Origin: Chitinophagales bacterium
GTDB taxonomy: Bacteria; Bacteroidota; Bacteroidia; Chitinophagales; Saprospiraceae
Direction: 5' to 3'
DNA: 64,000 bases
Assembly: GCA_013297745.1 (NCBI GenBank)
Contig: JAAFIM010000011.1
Span: 1-64,000, forward strand
Below the pieces are notes generated by a model, which saw only the letters and a list, made by a program, of their open reading frames with translations, made no database searches and was not told where the DNA came from. The position numbers and the translations under genes were made by a program. Positions within the stretch are counted from its first letter, which is position 1. Each line of letters begins with the position of its first letter. Shown here piece after piece: positions 34,088 through 41,442 of this stretch.

Positions 34088-35326
34088 ATGAGCGTCATAG
34101 AACTTAAAGTTCCCCAAATAGGCGAAGCTGTGCGCGAAGTTACCGTCAATACGATATTGAAACCGAACGGAACTTACGTAGAACGGGATGAAATTATCTG
34201 CACTTTTGACTCCGATAAGGCGAGTATTGATGTACCAGCCGAACAAGCGGGGGCTATCAGTTGGGTTGCCCAAGAGGGCGACGATTTGGCTATAGGGGCA
34301 GTTTTTGCTAAAATAGACACAGCCGCAGCCAATACCAGCCAACCCAAAGCAGCAGAGCAAGTGGCTAAAGTTGAACCTGTGAAAACAGAATCCGTTCAAA
34401 ATAACGAACAAACTTACGCCAGCAATCACCCCAGCCCAGCAGCGCGCAAATTGATGGACGAAAAACAGTTGTCCGCTCAACAAATCCAAGCTTCAGGCAA
34501 AGATGGTCGCATTACCAAAGAAGATGTGCTAAAAGCCGCTCAAAATCAACCCGCCAAAACCGAAGTAAAAAGCCAAACAACAGCCAAAACTGAAAACCTT
34601 GAGCCGAAAAATTTAACCACGCGCAGCGAAAGAGTGGAAAAAATGAGCCGTATGCGCCGCACTATAGCCAAAAGGTTGGTTTCTGCCAAAAATAACACGG
34701 CTATGCTGACCACTTTCAACGAAGCGGATATGACCGCCATTATGGAATTGCGGAAAAAATACCAAGATGACTTTTTGGCTAAATACGGGATAAAATTGGG
34801 CTTTATGTCTATTTTCGCTAAGGCTTGCGCCAAAGTGTTGATGGAAATGCCCGAAGTCAACGCTCAAATCACTGAAGATGGCAATAATATCAAATACCAC
34901 GATTACGCAGATATTTCTATAGCTGTTTCTACCCCTACAGGGTTGGTTGTGCCGCCCATACGCAACGTAGAAAAGCAAACTTTGCCCGAATTGGAAAAAT
35001 CTATAGCCGCTGTTGCCAAAAAAGCCCGCGATGGCGCGCTCACTTTGGAGGAAATGACGGGGGGAACTTTTACCATCACCAACGGGGGCGTTTTCGGCTC
35101 TATGATGTCAACCCCGATTATCAACGAACCCCAATCCGCTATTTTGGGTATGCACGCCATTATCGAACGTCCTGTAGCTATCAACGGACAGGTGCAAGTT
35201 CGCCCGATGATGTATCTTGCGCTTTCTTACGACCACAGAATTATAGACGGCAGCACTTCAGTTACGTTCTTGGTCAAAGTCAAAAAGCTACTCGAAGACC
35301 CAACCCGCTTATTCTTAGATTTATAG
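34088..35326 (+). CDS. odhB: 2-oxo acid dehydrogenase E2, dihydrolipoyllysine succinyltransferase-like
   Basis: 412 aa with one of each E2 domain: N-terminal lipoyl domain (residues 1-78, lipoyl Lys in DSDKAS), Ala/Pro/Glu-rich linker, peripheral-subunit-binding domain ([20 protein letters not shown]), second linker, and the catalytic core ([29 protein letters not shown] with the catalytic His). Core wording ([28 protein letters not shown]) matches 2-oxoglutarate dehydrogenase E2 (sucB/odhB) rather than pyruvate dehydrogenase E2. The E1 partner is not upstream in this window. Terminator follows. Confidence 0.92.
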   Translation: MSVIELKVPQIGEAVREVTVNTILKPNGTYVERDEIICTFDSDKASIDVPAEQAGAISWVAQEGDDLAIGAVFAKIDTAAANTSQPKAAEQVAKVEPVKTESVQNNEQTYASNHPSPAARKLMDEKQLSAQQIQASGKDGRITKEDVLKAAQNQPAKTEVKSQTTAKTENLEPKNLTTRSERVEKMSRMRRTIAKRLVSAKNNTAMLTTFNEADMTAIMELRKKYQDDFLAKYGIKLGFMSIFAKACAKVLMEMPEVNAQITEDGNNIKYHDYADISIAVSTPTGLVVPPIRNVEKQTLPELEKSIAAVAKKARDGALTLEEMTGGTFTITNGGVFGSMMSTPIINEPQSAILGMHAIIERPVAINGQVQVRPMMYLALSYDHRIIDGSTSVTFLVKVKKLLEDPTRLFLDL

Positions 35327-35335
35327 TATAAATTT

Positions 35336-35367
35336 AGCCCCTTGCCTTGCGCTTGGGGCTTTTTTTA
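35336..35367 (+). terminator. Intrinsic terminator after odhB
   Basis: AGCCCC (35336-35341) pairs with GGGGCT (35355-35360), followed by T-run. Confidence 0.8.
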
Positions 35368-35455
35368 ATCAAAATCCCCTATATTCTAATTAAAAAAGTC
35401 CTAATTTTAGCATTTTTTTTTTTTTCTAATTTTCTTTACATTTTTTATAAAAAAA

Positions 35456-35487
35456 TTTGTAGGTTCAGGATAAAAGTGTTAGCTTTG
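35456..35487 (+). promoter_or_regulatory. Promoter of the HExxH/lipoprotein pair
   Basis: TTTG at 35456-35459 and TAGCTTTG at 35480-35487, 20 bp apart, 38 bp before the ATG. Confidence 0.65.
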
Positions 35488-35525
35488 CAGCGCAATTCTT
35501 AAAAAAAATTAAAACAAACTGAAAA

Positions 35526-36359
35526 ATGGCAACATTAGAAGAACAACTTAAAGCGCGCTTATTGGCTGTGGTAGCAGAGTATAAAAAACTATTTGCTAAA
35601 AATAATACTACCCAAACTACGCTAAAAAAACAAGATGTTATCATCGGAAATAATGATAAAGAAGTAAAAGTAGCTTTTGACGCTGAAGGTAATCTTGATT
35701 TATCCAAAGCTGATAACTTAGGAGAAGCAGAAAAAGAAGCTTTAATAGCGTTGTCAAAATCGCCTGTAGGAAAAGAGCAGTTGGAATATATGATAAAAAC
35801 TGAATCTAGAATAACTTTAAAATGTCACCCTTATATAGGGCTTGCAAGTGAAAGTGATGGTTATGTAACTGTGGCTGGTTGGCACGTTATCACAAGTTTA
35901 AATGTAATGTATAATCCTCCAAAACCAAAAGTATTAAAAAATGGCGAGGTGAAATCTTGTACAATTCACTTGTTTAATGGTACATTAGAATATCAAATGT
36001 TGAAAAAAAATGACCCTAAAAAAGCAGAAGAATTTTTAAAACAACCTAAAAATATCTTGCTTTTGCAAGGTGCAGAATTGAGTAAACCCAAAACCTTTTC
36101 CAAAAAAATGAAAATAGTAGAAGTATCTGGGTCTTTTCAAACTGCATATTTGCAAGACGTGGTAAAATTATCAGACGTAGAAATAGAACTTATCAAAAAT
36201 ATCAACGCAGCCTGTTTAGTGGATAAAGAGTTTTTTATTCGCGATGTGCTTATTCACGAAATAGAACATAACGTACCTGAATTAGGCAAAGATGGAGCAG
36301 GTGAAGAAAATAAATCGTATAAAATAGAAATTGAAAATTTTAAAAATGATAAACCTTAA
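35526..36359 (+). CDS. Putative zincin-like metalloprotein with HExxH motif (M91/NleD-like candidate)
   Basis: 277 aa, no signal peptide. A zinc-protease motif LIHEIEHNVPE sits near residue 240, followed by Gly and by EENKSYKIEIENF, which could supply the third ligand as in M91 (NleD-like) toxin peptidases. The upstream ALSKSPVGKEQLEYMI also resembles the SP-G-x-x-L segment before M91 domains. The N-terminal ~80 residues are helical and charged. Lys-rich, AT-biased codons differ from the neighbours. Overlaps by 1 nt (TAATG) with a lipoprotein gene, so the two are translationally coupled. Assignment to M91 is inference; the HExxH is visible. Confidence 0.6.
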   Translation: MATLEEQLKARLLAVVAEYKKLFAKNNTTQTTLKKQDVIIGNNDKEVKVAFDAEGNLDLSKADNLGEAEKEALIALSKSPVGKEQLEYMIKTESRITLKCHPYIGLASESDGYVTVAGWHVITSLNVMYNPPKPKVLKNGEVKSCTIHLFNGTLEYQMLKKNDPKKAEEFLKQPKNILLLQGAELSKPKTFSKKMKIVEVSGSFQTAYLQDVVKLSDVEIELIKNINAACLVDKEFFIRDVLIHEIEHNVPELGKDGAGEENKSYKIEIENFKNDKP

Positions 36360-36832
36360 TGTTTAAGTATTTAATTTTTTTTTGCTGTATTTTATTATTA
36401 TCGGCTTGTTACCATAGTAATTTTATAGCTTACAAATTTAAAAAAAATCCTAATATAGCCTTAAAACAAGACTGTATCTTTGTACAACAAGAACTTAAAA
36501 AATGTAAGTGCTTGAAAATTACTATGAAATATACTTTATTGACATTTGAAAAAATGGCTTTATATGAAGTCTATTATGAACAAAAAAATAGTAAACGTTG
36601 TAAGCGATTGGATTTTATTATTCCCAAAGGCAAAAGAATGGTATTTTATGACGGACAGCAGTTTGTTTTTGGTTTATTTAGTAGTCGAGAGCTTACAAAT
36701 TGTTTGGATACGACTCAAATTGCTCTACATTTAGACGAAAAAATTAAAGATATTAATTTTAGAAATCAAATAAAAACTTATTTATTATCTCCTATTTTTG
36801 TTGATAAATCCAATTTGTCGCGCTTTTTTTGA
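36359..36832 (+). CDS. Small lipoprotein coupled to the HExxH gene (possible immunity or partner)
   Basis: 157 aa. Signal peptide and lipobox LLSAC (Cys17), then a basic, Cys-containing body (ELKKCKCLKITMKYTLL, KNSKRCKRLDFIIPKGKR). No family recognised. Start codon overlaps the stop of the HExxH gene. Cysteines in KKCKCLK and KRCKR may pair in the periplasm. An immunity or adaptor role for the HExxH protein is possible from coupling only. Strong A/T codon bias, like its partner, suggests common origin by transfer. Confidence 0.65.
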   Translation: MFKYLIFFCCILLLSACYHSNFIAYKFKKNPNIALKQDCIFVQQELKKCKCLKITMKYTLLTFEKMALYEVYYEQKNSKRCKRLDFIIPKGKRMVFYDGQQFVFGLFSSRELTNCLDTTQIALHLDEKIKDINFRNQIKTYLLSPIFVDKSNLSRFF

Positions 36833-36908
36833 TAGTTTAAGCGTAAAATACAATCTATTAAGTAATTAGACATAGCGCATTTTTTATTGCTATTTTCTAA
36901 AAAACTAC

Positions 36909-36916
36909 TAACTTTG
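36909..36916 (+). promoter_or_regulatory. -7 element of tsaE
   Basis: TAACTTTG fits TAnnTTTG, 20 bp before the tsaE ATG. Confidence 0.55.
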
Positions 36917-36935
36917 CGCCCTAAATTTTAAAAAT

Positions 36936-37361
36936 ATGCCCACACTCAATTTTGAACTACACCAACTATCCGATTTAGATGCCTGCGCTGCTGCTATTCT
37001 TAACCAATGCCAACCCAAACGCAAATTTTTGCTATTCGGGCAAATGGGAGCGGGAAAAACGACGCTGATTAAGTCATTTTGCAAACTTTTGGGTGTGCGC
37101 GATAGTAGCCATAGCCCCACTTATACGCTGGCCAATACATACCTAACGGATTCTAATACAGAAATTTATCATTTGGATTTATACCGTATCAACAAAATGG
37201 ACGAAGCAGAATATGCCAACATAGAAGCGTATCTGTTTGATGATAATTATTGCTTTATAGAATGGGCGGATATTATCAGCGGCTATCAACTCCCCGATGT
37301 GGTGAAAATCTACATTCAAGCCGATTTGAGCGAAAAAAGAACAGTACAGATAATTTTTTAA
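36936..37361 (+). CDS. tsaE: tRNA threonylcarbamoyladenosine biosynthesis ATPase TsaE
   Basis: 141 aa, typical TsaE length. P-loop LLFGQMGAGKTTLIKSFCKL, switch-like SSHSPTYTLANTY, EIYHLDLYRI, and the conserved FIEWADII. TsaE hydrolyses ATP for the TsaB-TsaD-TsaE complex that makes t6A37 in ANN-decoding tRNAs. It is placed directly before a cluster of tRNA-Gln genes but separated from them by its own stop and a promoter. Confidence 0.93.
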   Translation: MPTLNFELHQLSDLDACAAAILNQCQPKRKFLLFGQMGAGKTTLIKSFCKLLGVRDSSHSPTYTLANTYLTDSNTEIYHLDLYRINKMDEAEYANIEAYLFDDNYCFIEWADIISGYQLPDVVKIYIQADLSEKRTVQIIF

Positions 37362-37430
37362 CCCAAAAAGTCGCTTTTTTGCAAAAAAATCAAAAAATAA
37401 TAAAAAAAAATGCGTTTTTTTGAAAAAAAA

Positions 37431-37462
37431 TTTGCACAGTCCAAAAACTCGCCCTACCTTTG
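37431..37462 (+). promoter_or_regulatory. Promoter of the tRNA-Gln cluster
   Basis: TTTG at 37431-37434 and TACCTTTG at 37455-37462, 20 bp apart, 25 bp before the first tRNA. Confidence 0.7.
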
Positions 37463-37487
37463 CAGCGCGAAACGCAAATAAATCCTT

Positions 37488-37558
37488 TGGCTTATGGTGT
37501 AACGGTAACACAGCAGTTTTTGGTACTGCCTTTCTTGGTTCGAATCCAGGTAAGCCAA
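37488..37558 (+). tRNA. tRNA-Gln (anticodon UUG), copy 1
   Basis: 71 nt. Acceptor TGGCTTA/TAAGCCA with discriminator A; anticodon arm GCAGT-TTTTGGT-ACTGC, anticodon TTG; T arm CTTGG-TTCGAAT-CCAGG. CCA is not encoded. Confidence 0.95.
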
Positions 37559-37583
37559 CTCTTTCTTTATTGCGTTTCGTTAT

Positions 37584-37654
37584 TGGCTTATGGTGTAACG
37601 GTAACACAGCAGTTTTTGGTACTGCCTTTCTTGGTTCGAATCCAGGTAAGCCAA
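37584..37654 (+). tRNA. tRNA-Gln (anticodon UUG), copy 2
   Basis: Identical in sequence to copy 1 over all 71 nt, 25 bp downstream of it. Confidence 0.95.
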
Positions 37655-37712
37655 CTGGTTCTCTTTCATAGTTAAAATGTTTTTCACGATTTCATTCTTT
37701 CATTCCTTTTAT

Positions 37713-37783
37713 TGGCTTATGGTGTAACGGTAACACAGCAGTTTTTGGTACTGCCTTTCTTGGTTCGAATCCAGGTAAGCCAA
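37713..37783 (+). tRNA. tRNA-Gln (anticodon UUG), copy 3
   Basis: Identical in sequence to copies 1 and 2, 58 bp downstream. Spacers between the copies are unrelated to each other. Confidence 0.95.
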
Positions 37784-37804
37784 CAAAGCTTCCTTAAAGC
37801 TAAA

Positions 37805-37847
37805 TAAATCCCTACAACTTTTTTCATAAAAGCTGTGGGGATTTTTG
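37805..37847 (+). terminator. Terminator of the tRNA-Gln transcript
   Basis: AAATCCC.ACA.CTTTT (37806-37822) pairs with AAAAG..GTGGGGATTT (37828-37844) with small bulges, then T-run. Confidence 0.7.
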
Positions 37848-37872
37848 TTTAATATCAATATCCCATTTTTTA

Positions 37873-38937
37873 ATGCAACCACAAGCTCCTTTCTCTTGCG
37901 CTTATTCTCCCGCTTTGCCCGAATTGATGTATAATTTGCGCGCTACTATAGCCGTTAGCACTTATCAAGCGGGTAAGTTGGTGATGATAAGCCCCGTTAA
38001 TAAAGAAAGTTTTTCTATCTTGCCCCGTACTTTCAATAAACCTATGGGGATGGATTTACAAGACAATCGTTTATTACTCGCTACTCGCGATGAACTGATT
38101 GTATTGGAAAATTCACCTGAATTAGCTACTCATTATCCCAACAAACCCAATCATTACGATTCTCTTTTTGTACCGCGCGCTACTTTCTATACGGGGCAGG
38201 TGGATATGCACGATGTCGCGTTGGGTGCTGACGGAATTTGGGCGGTCAATACCTCTTTTTCTTGTTTGTGCTTGGTCAATGGTTTTTACAATTTTATTCC
38301 CAAATGGAAACCGCCTTTTATTAGCGATTTGGTATCTGAAGACCGTTGCCATCTCAATGGATTGGTTTTGAAAGATGATAAACCTCAATATATTTCTGGT
38401 TTGGGGCAAACAGACACTAAGCAAGGTTGGCGCGCCAATATCACCAAAGGGGGTTTCTTGTGGGATTTATCTACTGACGAAGCGATTTTAGAAAATTTAG
38501 CTATGCCACATTCGCCTATTTGGTATAAAAATGAATTGTATATGCTGCTTTCTGCCTCTGGCGAGTTGATAAAAGTAGATGTAGCACAAAAAACTTACGT
38601 CGTGCTAAAAAATTTACAAGGTTTTTGCCGCGGTATGGATATTTATGCCGATTATTTATTTGTGGGTATGAATAAATTGCGCAAAAACTCGTCCACTTTT
38701 TCCCAGCTTCCTTTTGCCGAAAAAGCAGATTGGGCGGGGATAAAGGTTATTCATTTGCCAACATTAGCTTTGGTCGGCGAATTGCGGTTTGAAAACAGCG
38801 TAGATGAGATTTATTCGGTAAAGATATTCCCCCATACTTTGAAAGCTAACGTATTAAATACAGAAAATCCCATTCATAAACAATCCCTTGCTATCCCCAA
38901 TCGTACCTTTTGGGCTAAATCAGACCCAACAAAATGA
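37873..38937 (+). CDS. TIGR03032 (DUF4915)-family protein
   Basis: 354 aa. Recognised by the family pattern: SPALPELMYNLRATIAVSTY (start), MHDVALGADGIWAVNTSFSC, PPFISDLVSEDRCHLNGL, QYISGLGQTDTKQGWRA, LAMPHSPIWYKNELYML, and LQGFCRGMDIYADYLFVGM. The repeated sheets suggest a beta-propeller, predicted cytosolic. Members often occur with TPR or glycosyl-related genes; function unknown. Its last 4 nt overlap the start of the M15 peptidase gene (ATGA), so they are co-translated. Confidence 0.85.
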   Translation: MQPQAPFSCAYSPALPELMYNLRATIAVSTYQAGKLVMISPVNKESFSILPRTFNKPMGMDLQDNRLLLATRDELIVLENSPELATHYPNKPNHYDSLFVPRATFYTGQVDMHDVALGADGIWAVNTSFSCLCLVNGFYNFIPKWKPPFISDLVSEDRCHLNGLVLKDDKPQYISGLGQTDTKQGWRANITKGGFLWDLSTDEAILENLAMPHSPIWYKNELYMLLSASGELIKVDVAQKTYVVLKNLQGFCRGMDIYADYLFVGMNKLRKNSSTFSQLPFAEKADWAGIKVIHLPTLALVGELRFENSVDEIYSVKIFPHTLKANVLNTENPIHKQSLAIPNRTFWAKSDPTK

Positions 38938-39761
38938 TAAAAAATATATATATTTATGGTTGTTTTTACCCACTTTTGACCCTGTTTGCTTGCCAAAACA
39001 ATCCTCCCGATACTGGAACATTGCCAAATAACCAATCATTAACCCCTCAAAAGGTTATTTCCCGTGTAGATAGTTTGATTTTAAACAAAACAATCACTGT
39101 GGCGTACCTAACTGGTCAATTTGAACCCGCACAAGATAGCCTTTTTGAGTTGATAGACAAACCTTACGCGGTGCGCCCGCTTTATATCCGCAAAGAAGCT
39201 GGACTGAGTTTTAAAAAAATGTATGCAGCCGCCCAAAAAGATGGGATTAAACTGGTTATTAATTCGGCCACGCGCAATTTTAAACACCAAAAAAATATCT
39301 GGGATAGCAAATGGAATGGCAAAAAAGCCGTTGATGGCAAAAAATTGCCTCCTGTGTCCAAACTTGCGGGTAAAGACCGCGTGCTAAAAATTTTGCGTTG
39401 GTCAGCTATGCCCAGCACCAGCCGTCACCATTGGGGGACAGATATTGATATGAACAGCGCCGACCCCAAGTATTGGGAAAAGGGAAAAGGGTTGGAAACT
39501 TTTCTTTGGTTGCAAACCCACGCGGCAGAATATGGGTTTTGTCAAACGTATTCAGATTTTGGCGAAAGCCGCCAAACGGGTTATCAGGTGGAAAAATGGC
39601 ATTGGTCTTATCTTCCTTTGGCTAAAACATTTACAGAGGCTTATCCTCGCCTTATCAACGATTCTTTAATCGCTACTTTTAGTTTTTCGGGGGCAGAAAC
39701 TGCTTTGGAGTTAGAAATTATCAAAAAATATGTGCAGGGCATCAATTATCTTTGCCAATAA
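38934..39761 (+). CDS. M15-family D-alanyl-D-alanine carboxypeptidase-like lipoprotein
   Basis: 275 aa. Lipobox LFAC near residue 21. The M15B/VanY signature is complete: first zinc His and Asp in SRHHWGTDIDMNSAD, and second zinc His with catalytic Glu in YQVEKWHWSYLPL. Predicted to cleave terminal D-Ala from peptidoglycan stem peptides in the periplasm. Overlaps the TIGR03032 gene by 4 nt. No van-type resistance genes nearby, so a wall-remodelling role is more likely than resistance. Confidence 0.87.
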   Translation: MIKNIYIYGCFYPLLTLFACQNNPPDTGTLPNNQSLTPQKVISRVDSLILNKTITVAYLTGQFEPAQDSLFELIDKPYAVRPLYIRKEAGLSFKKMYAAAQKDGIKLVINSATRNFKHQKNIWDSKWNGKKAVDGKKLPPVSKLAGKDRVLKILRWSAMPSTSRHHWGTDIDMNSADPKYWEKGKGLETFLWLQTHAAEYGFCQTYSDFGESRQTGYQVEKWHWSYLPLAKTFTEAYPRLINDSLIATFSFSGAETALELEIIKKYVQGINYLCQ

Positions 39762-39812
39762 TAACCCGTAATAGATAAAATTATAGCTATTTCATTAAAA
39801 TTTTAATTATGC

Positions 39813-40108
39813 AGCCAACGGAACGCTCCCAGACCTGTACTTTTATAAAATATAGCCAACGGAACGCTCCCAGACCTGTACTTTTATAAAATATAGCCAA
39901 CGGAACGCTCCCAGACCTGTACTTTTATAAAATATAGCCAACGGAACGCTCCCAGACTTGTACTTTTATAAAATATAGCCAACGGAACGCTCCCAGACTT
40001 GTACTTTTATAAAATATAGCCAACGGAACGCTCCCAGACCTGTACTTTTATAAAATATAGCCAACGGAACGCTCCCAGACCTGTACTTTTATAAAATATA
40101 GCCAACGG
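39813..40108. repeat. 41-bp tandem repeat array, seven full copies
   Basis: Unit starts AGCCAACGGAACGCTCCCAG at 39813 and repeats every 41 bp (39854, 39895, 39936, 39977, 40018, 40059) with a truncated eighth copy at 40100. Copies are identical apart from one C/T in the fourth and fifth (GACCTG to GACTTG). Each ends with TTTTATAAAA. No open frame of interest. The stretch 39762-40177 holds nothing else. Confidence 0.92.
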
Positions 40109-40177
40109 AACTAAATAACGTAAAGTTTTACCCCCCACGCACGCAACGGAACTTAACCGCAAGCATTAGCATCAAAA

Positions 40178-40216
40178 AAAACGCCTTTAGAATAAATCCA
40201 GAGGCGTTTTGCTATT
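40178..40216. terminator. Intrinsic terminator
   Basis: AAAACGCCT (40178-40186) pairs with AGGCGTTTT (40202-40210). Confidence 0.75.
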
Positions 40217-40317
40217 TTATACGGCTAAAAAGCTATTTTTTTATCAAAAAAAGGTAAAAAATGTAGTTTTAATAAAAATTTTTTGTATAAAAAAGCTATA
40301 AATTGTAACAAATGGTA

Positions 40318-40325
40318 TATTTTTG
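40318..40325 (+). promoter_or_regulatory. -7 element of the coiled-coil protein gene
   Basis: TATTTTTG fits TAnnTTTG; about 58 bp before the ATG at 40384. Confidence 0.5.
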
Positions 40326-40383
40326 CGTTTATAAATGGAAATCTACAATCATTAAAAATTCTTACCGCTAAAAATATACGATT

Positions 40384-41397
40384 ATGGCAACCCAAAATTG
40401 GAGTTATGTTCAAAACCCTTTCGATAATGCGACCAAACGCAATTTTAAAAAAATGTTGCGTTTAGCTACCGACCATTTTGACAAATTGCGCGATGCAGCC
40501 GCTACAGATGTGTTTGTAAAACAACTTTATTTGGAAGCGGTTACGGCTTATGATGAGTTTGTACAAACTTATCAGGACGTTATCACCTACAAAGCGGCTT
40601 ATCAAATGCATACGCGCAAGTTGGAAGAGCAGATGGAATTGTTGTCTAATGACAAAATTAAGCGTTGGGATATACAAATACAATCTATTTATTTAGATAC
40701 CGAGTTTGAGTATTTGGCTTTGTTGCCCAACAACAGAACCCCGTTTCAAAAAGGAGCGTATGAAGTGCGGATAAACGAGTGTTTTTCGTTGGCAGCCAAA
40801 TTATTAAATTTCCCGAATTTAGCCCATACACAAGCGGCGGTGCTGGCTTTTGCCCAAAATATAAAAAACGTGCGTAGCGAACAACAAGCAGCAGAGCGAA
40901 AAGCTGCCGATTTGTCCTCTTTGTTGGAAAAAAACCGTTTGGCGTTAGCTCAAGCTATGCAAAAAGCCTTTTCAGGGCTCATGTATCATTTTGCTGGCGA
41001 GGTAGAAAAAGTAGAAAATTTTTATGAATTGCAATACTTACGCGCTGCCAATTCTACCCCCAAAGCAGACGAAGAAGATGAGTTGAAACCCGTAGATGTG
41101 GCTCAAGATAGCATACCCGAGAGCGCAAAAGTAGGTTTGTTTGCGGATAAACTGAAGCCCGATACGGAAATTTTTATAGAAAACAATTCCAACGTTACTT
41201 TGGAGGCTTGGACAGCCGAAAACGTGCAAGAAACAGCACCCAATCGCAAGTTATTGATTTCACCCCAACAATCGGCAAGTTGTTTGGCGCGGGATTTTAC
41301 CACAGGGCGCATCAAAGAACTCATTTTGAACAATACCGACAACATTACAGGCTCTTATAAAATAGCTATTTATGCGCCTGATAGTTCGGGTAGCTAA
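40384..41397 (+). CDS. Hypothetical helical protein with beta-rich C-terminal domain
   Basis: 337 aa, no signal peptide. Residues 1-220 are helical and coiled-coil-like (LYLEAVTAYDEFVQTYQDVI, ERKAADLSSLLEKNRLALAQ). An acidic linker (KADEEDELKPVDVAQDSIPE) leads to a beta-rich C-terminal region of ~85 residues (DTEIFIENNSNVTLEAWTAE, ITGSYKIAIYAPD). No family recognised. It is followed 45 bp later by a TonB receptor; whether they share a transcript is unclear. Confidence 0.65.
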   Translation: MATQNWSYVQNPFDNATKRNFKKMLRLATDHFDKLRDAAATDVFVKQLYLEAVTAYDEFVQTYQDVITYKAAYQMHTRKLEEQMELLSNDKIKRWDIQIQSIYLDTEFEYLALLPNNRTPFQKGAYEVRINECFSLAAKLLNFPNLAHTQAAVLAFAQNIKNVRSEQQAAERKAADLSSLLEKNRLALAQAMQKAFSGLMYHFAGEVEKVENFYELQYLRAANSTPKADEEDELKPVDVAQDSIPESAKVGLFADKLKPDTEIFIENNSNVTLEAWTAENVQETAPNRKLLISPQQSASCLARDFTTGRIKELILNNTDNITGSYKIAIYAPDSSGS

Positions 41398-41442
41398 ATA
41401 TATTTGTATTTTTTATCCACTTTTTAACTTTTTTAACTAGCT

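Noticed and set aside
37420-37671. 83- and 71-codon ORFs over the tRNA-Gln cluster
   Set aside because: They translate the repeated tRNA genes (same peptide twice) and have no independent support.
39813-40108. CRISPR array
   Set aside because: Repeats are contiguous 41-bp copies without unique spacers and no cas gene is in the window.
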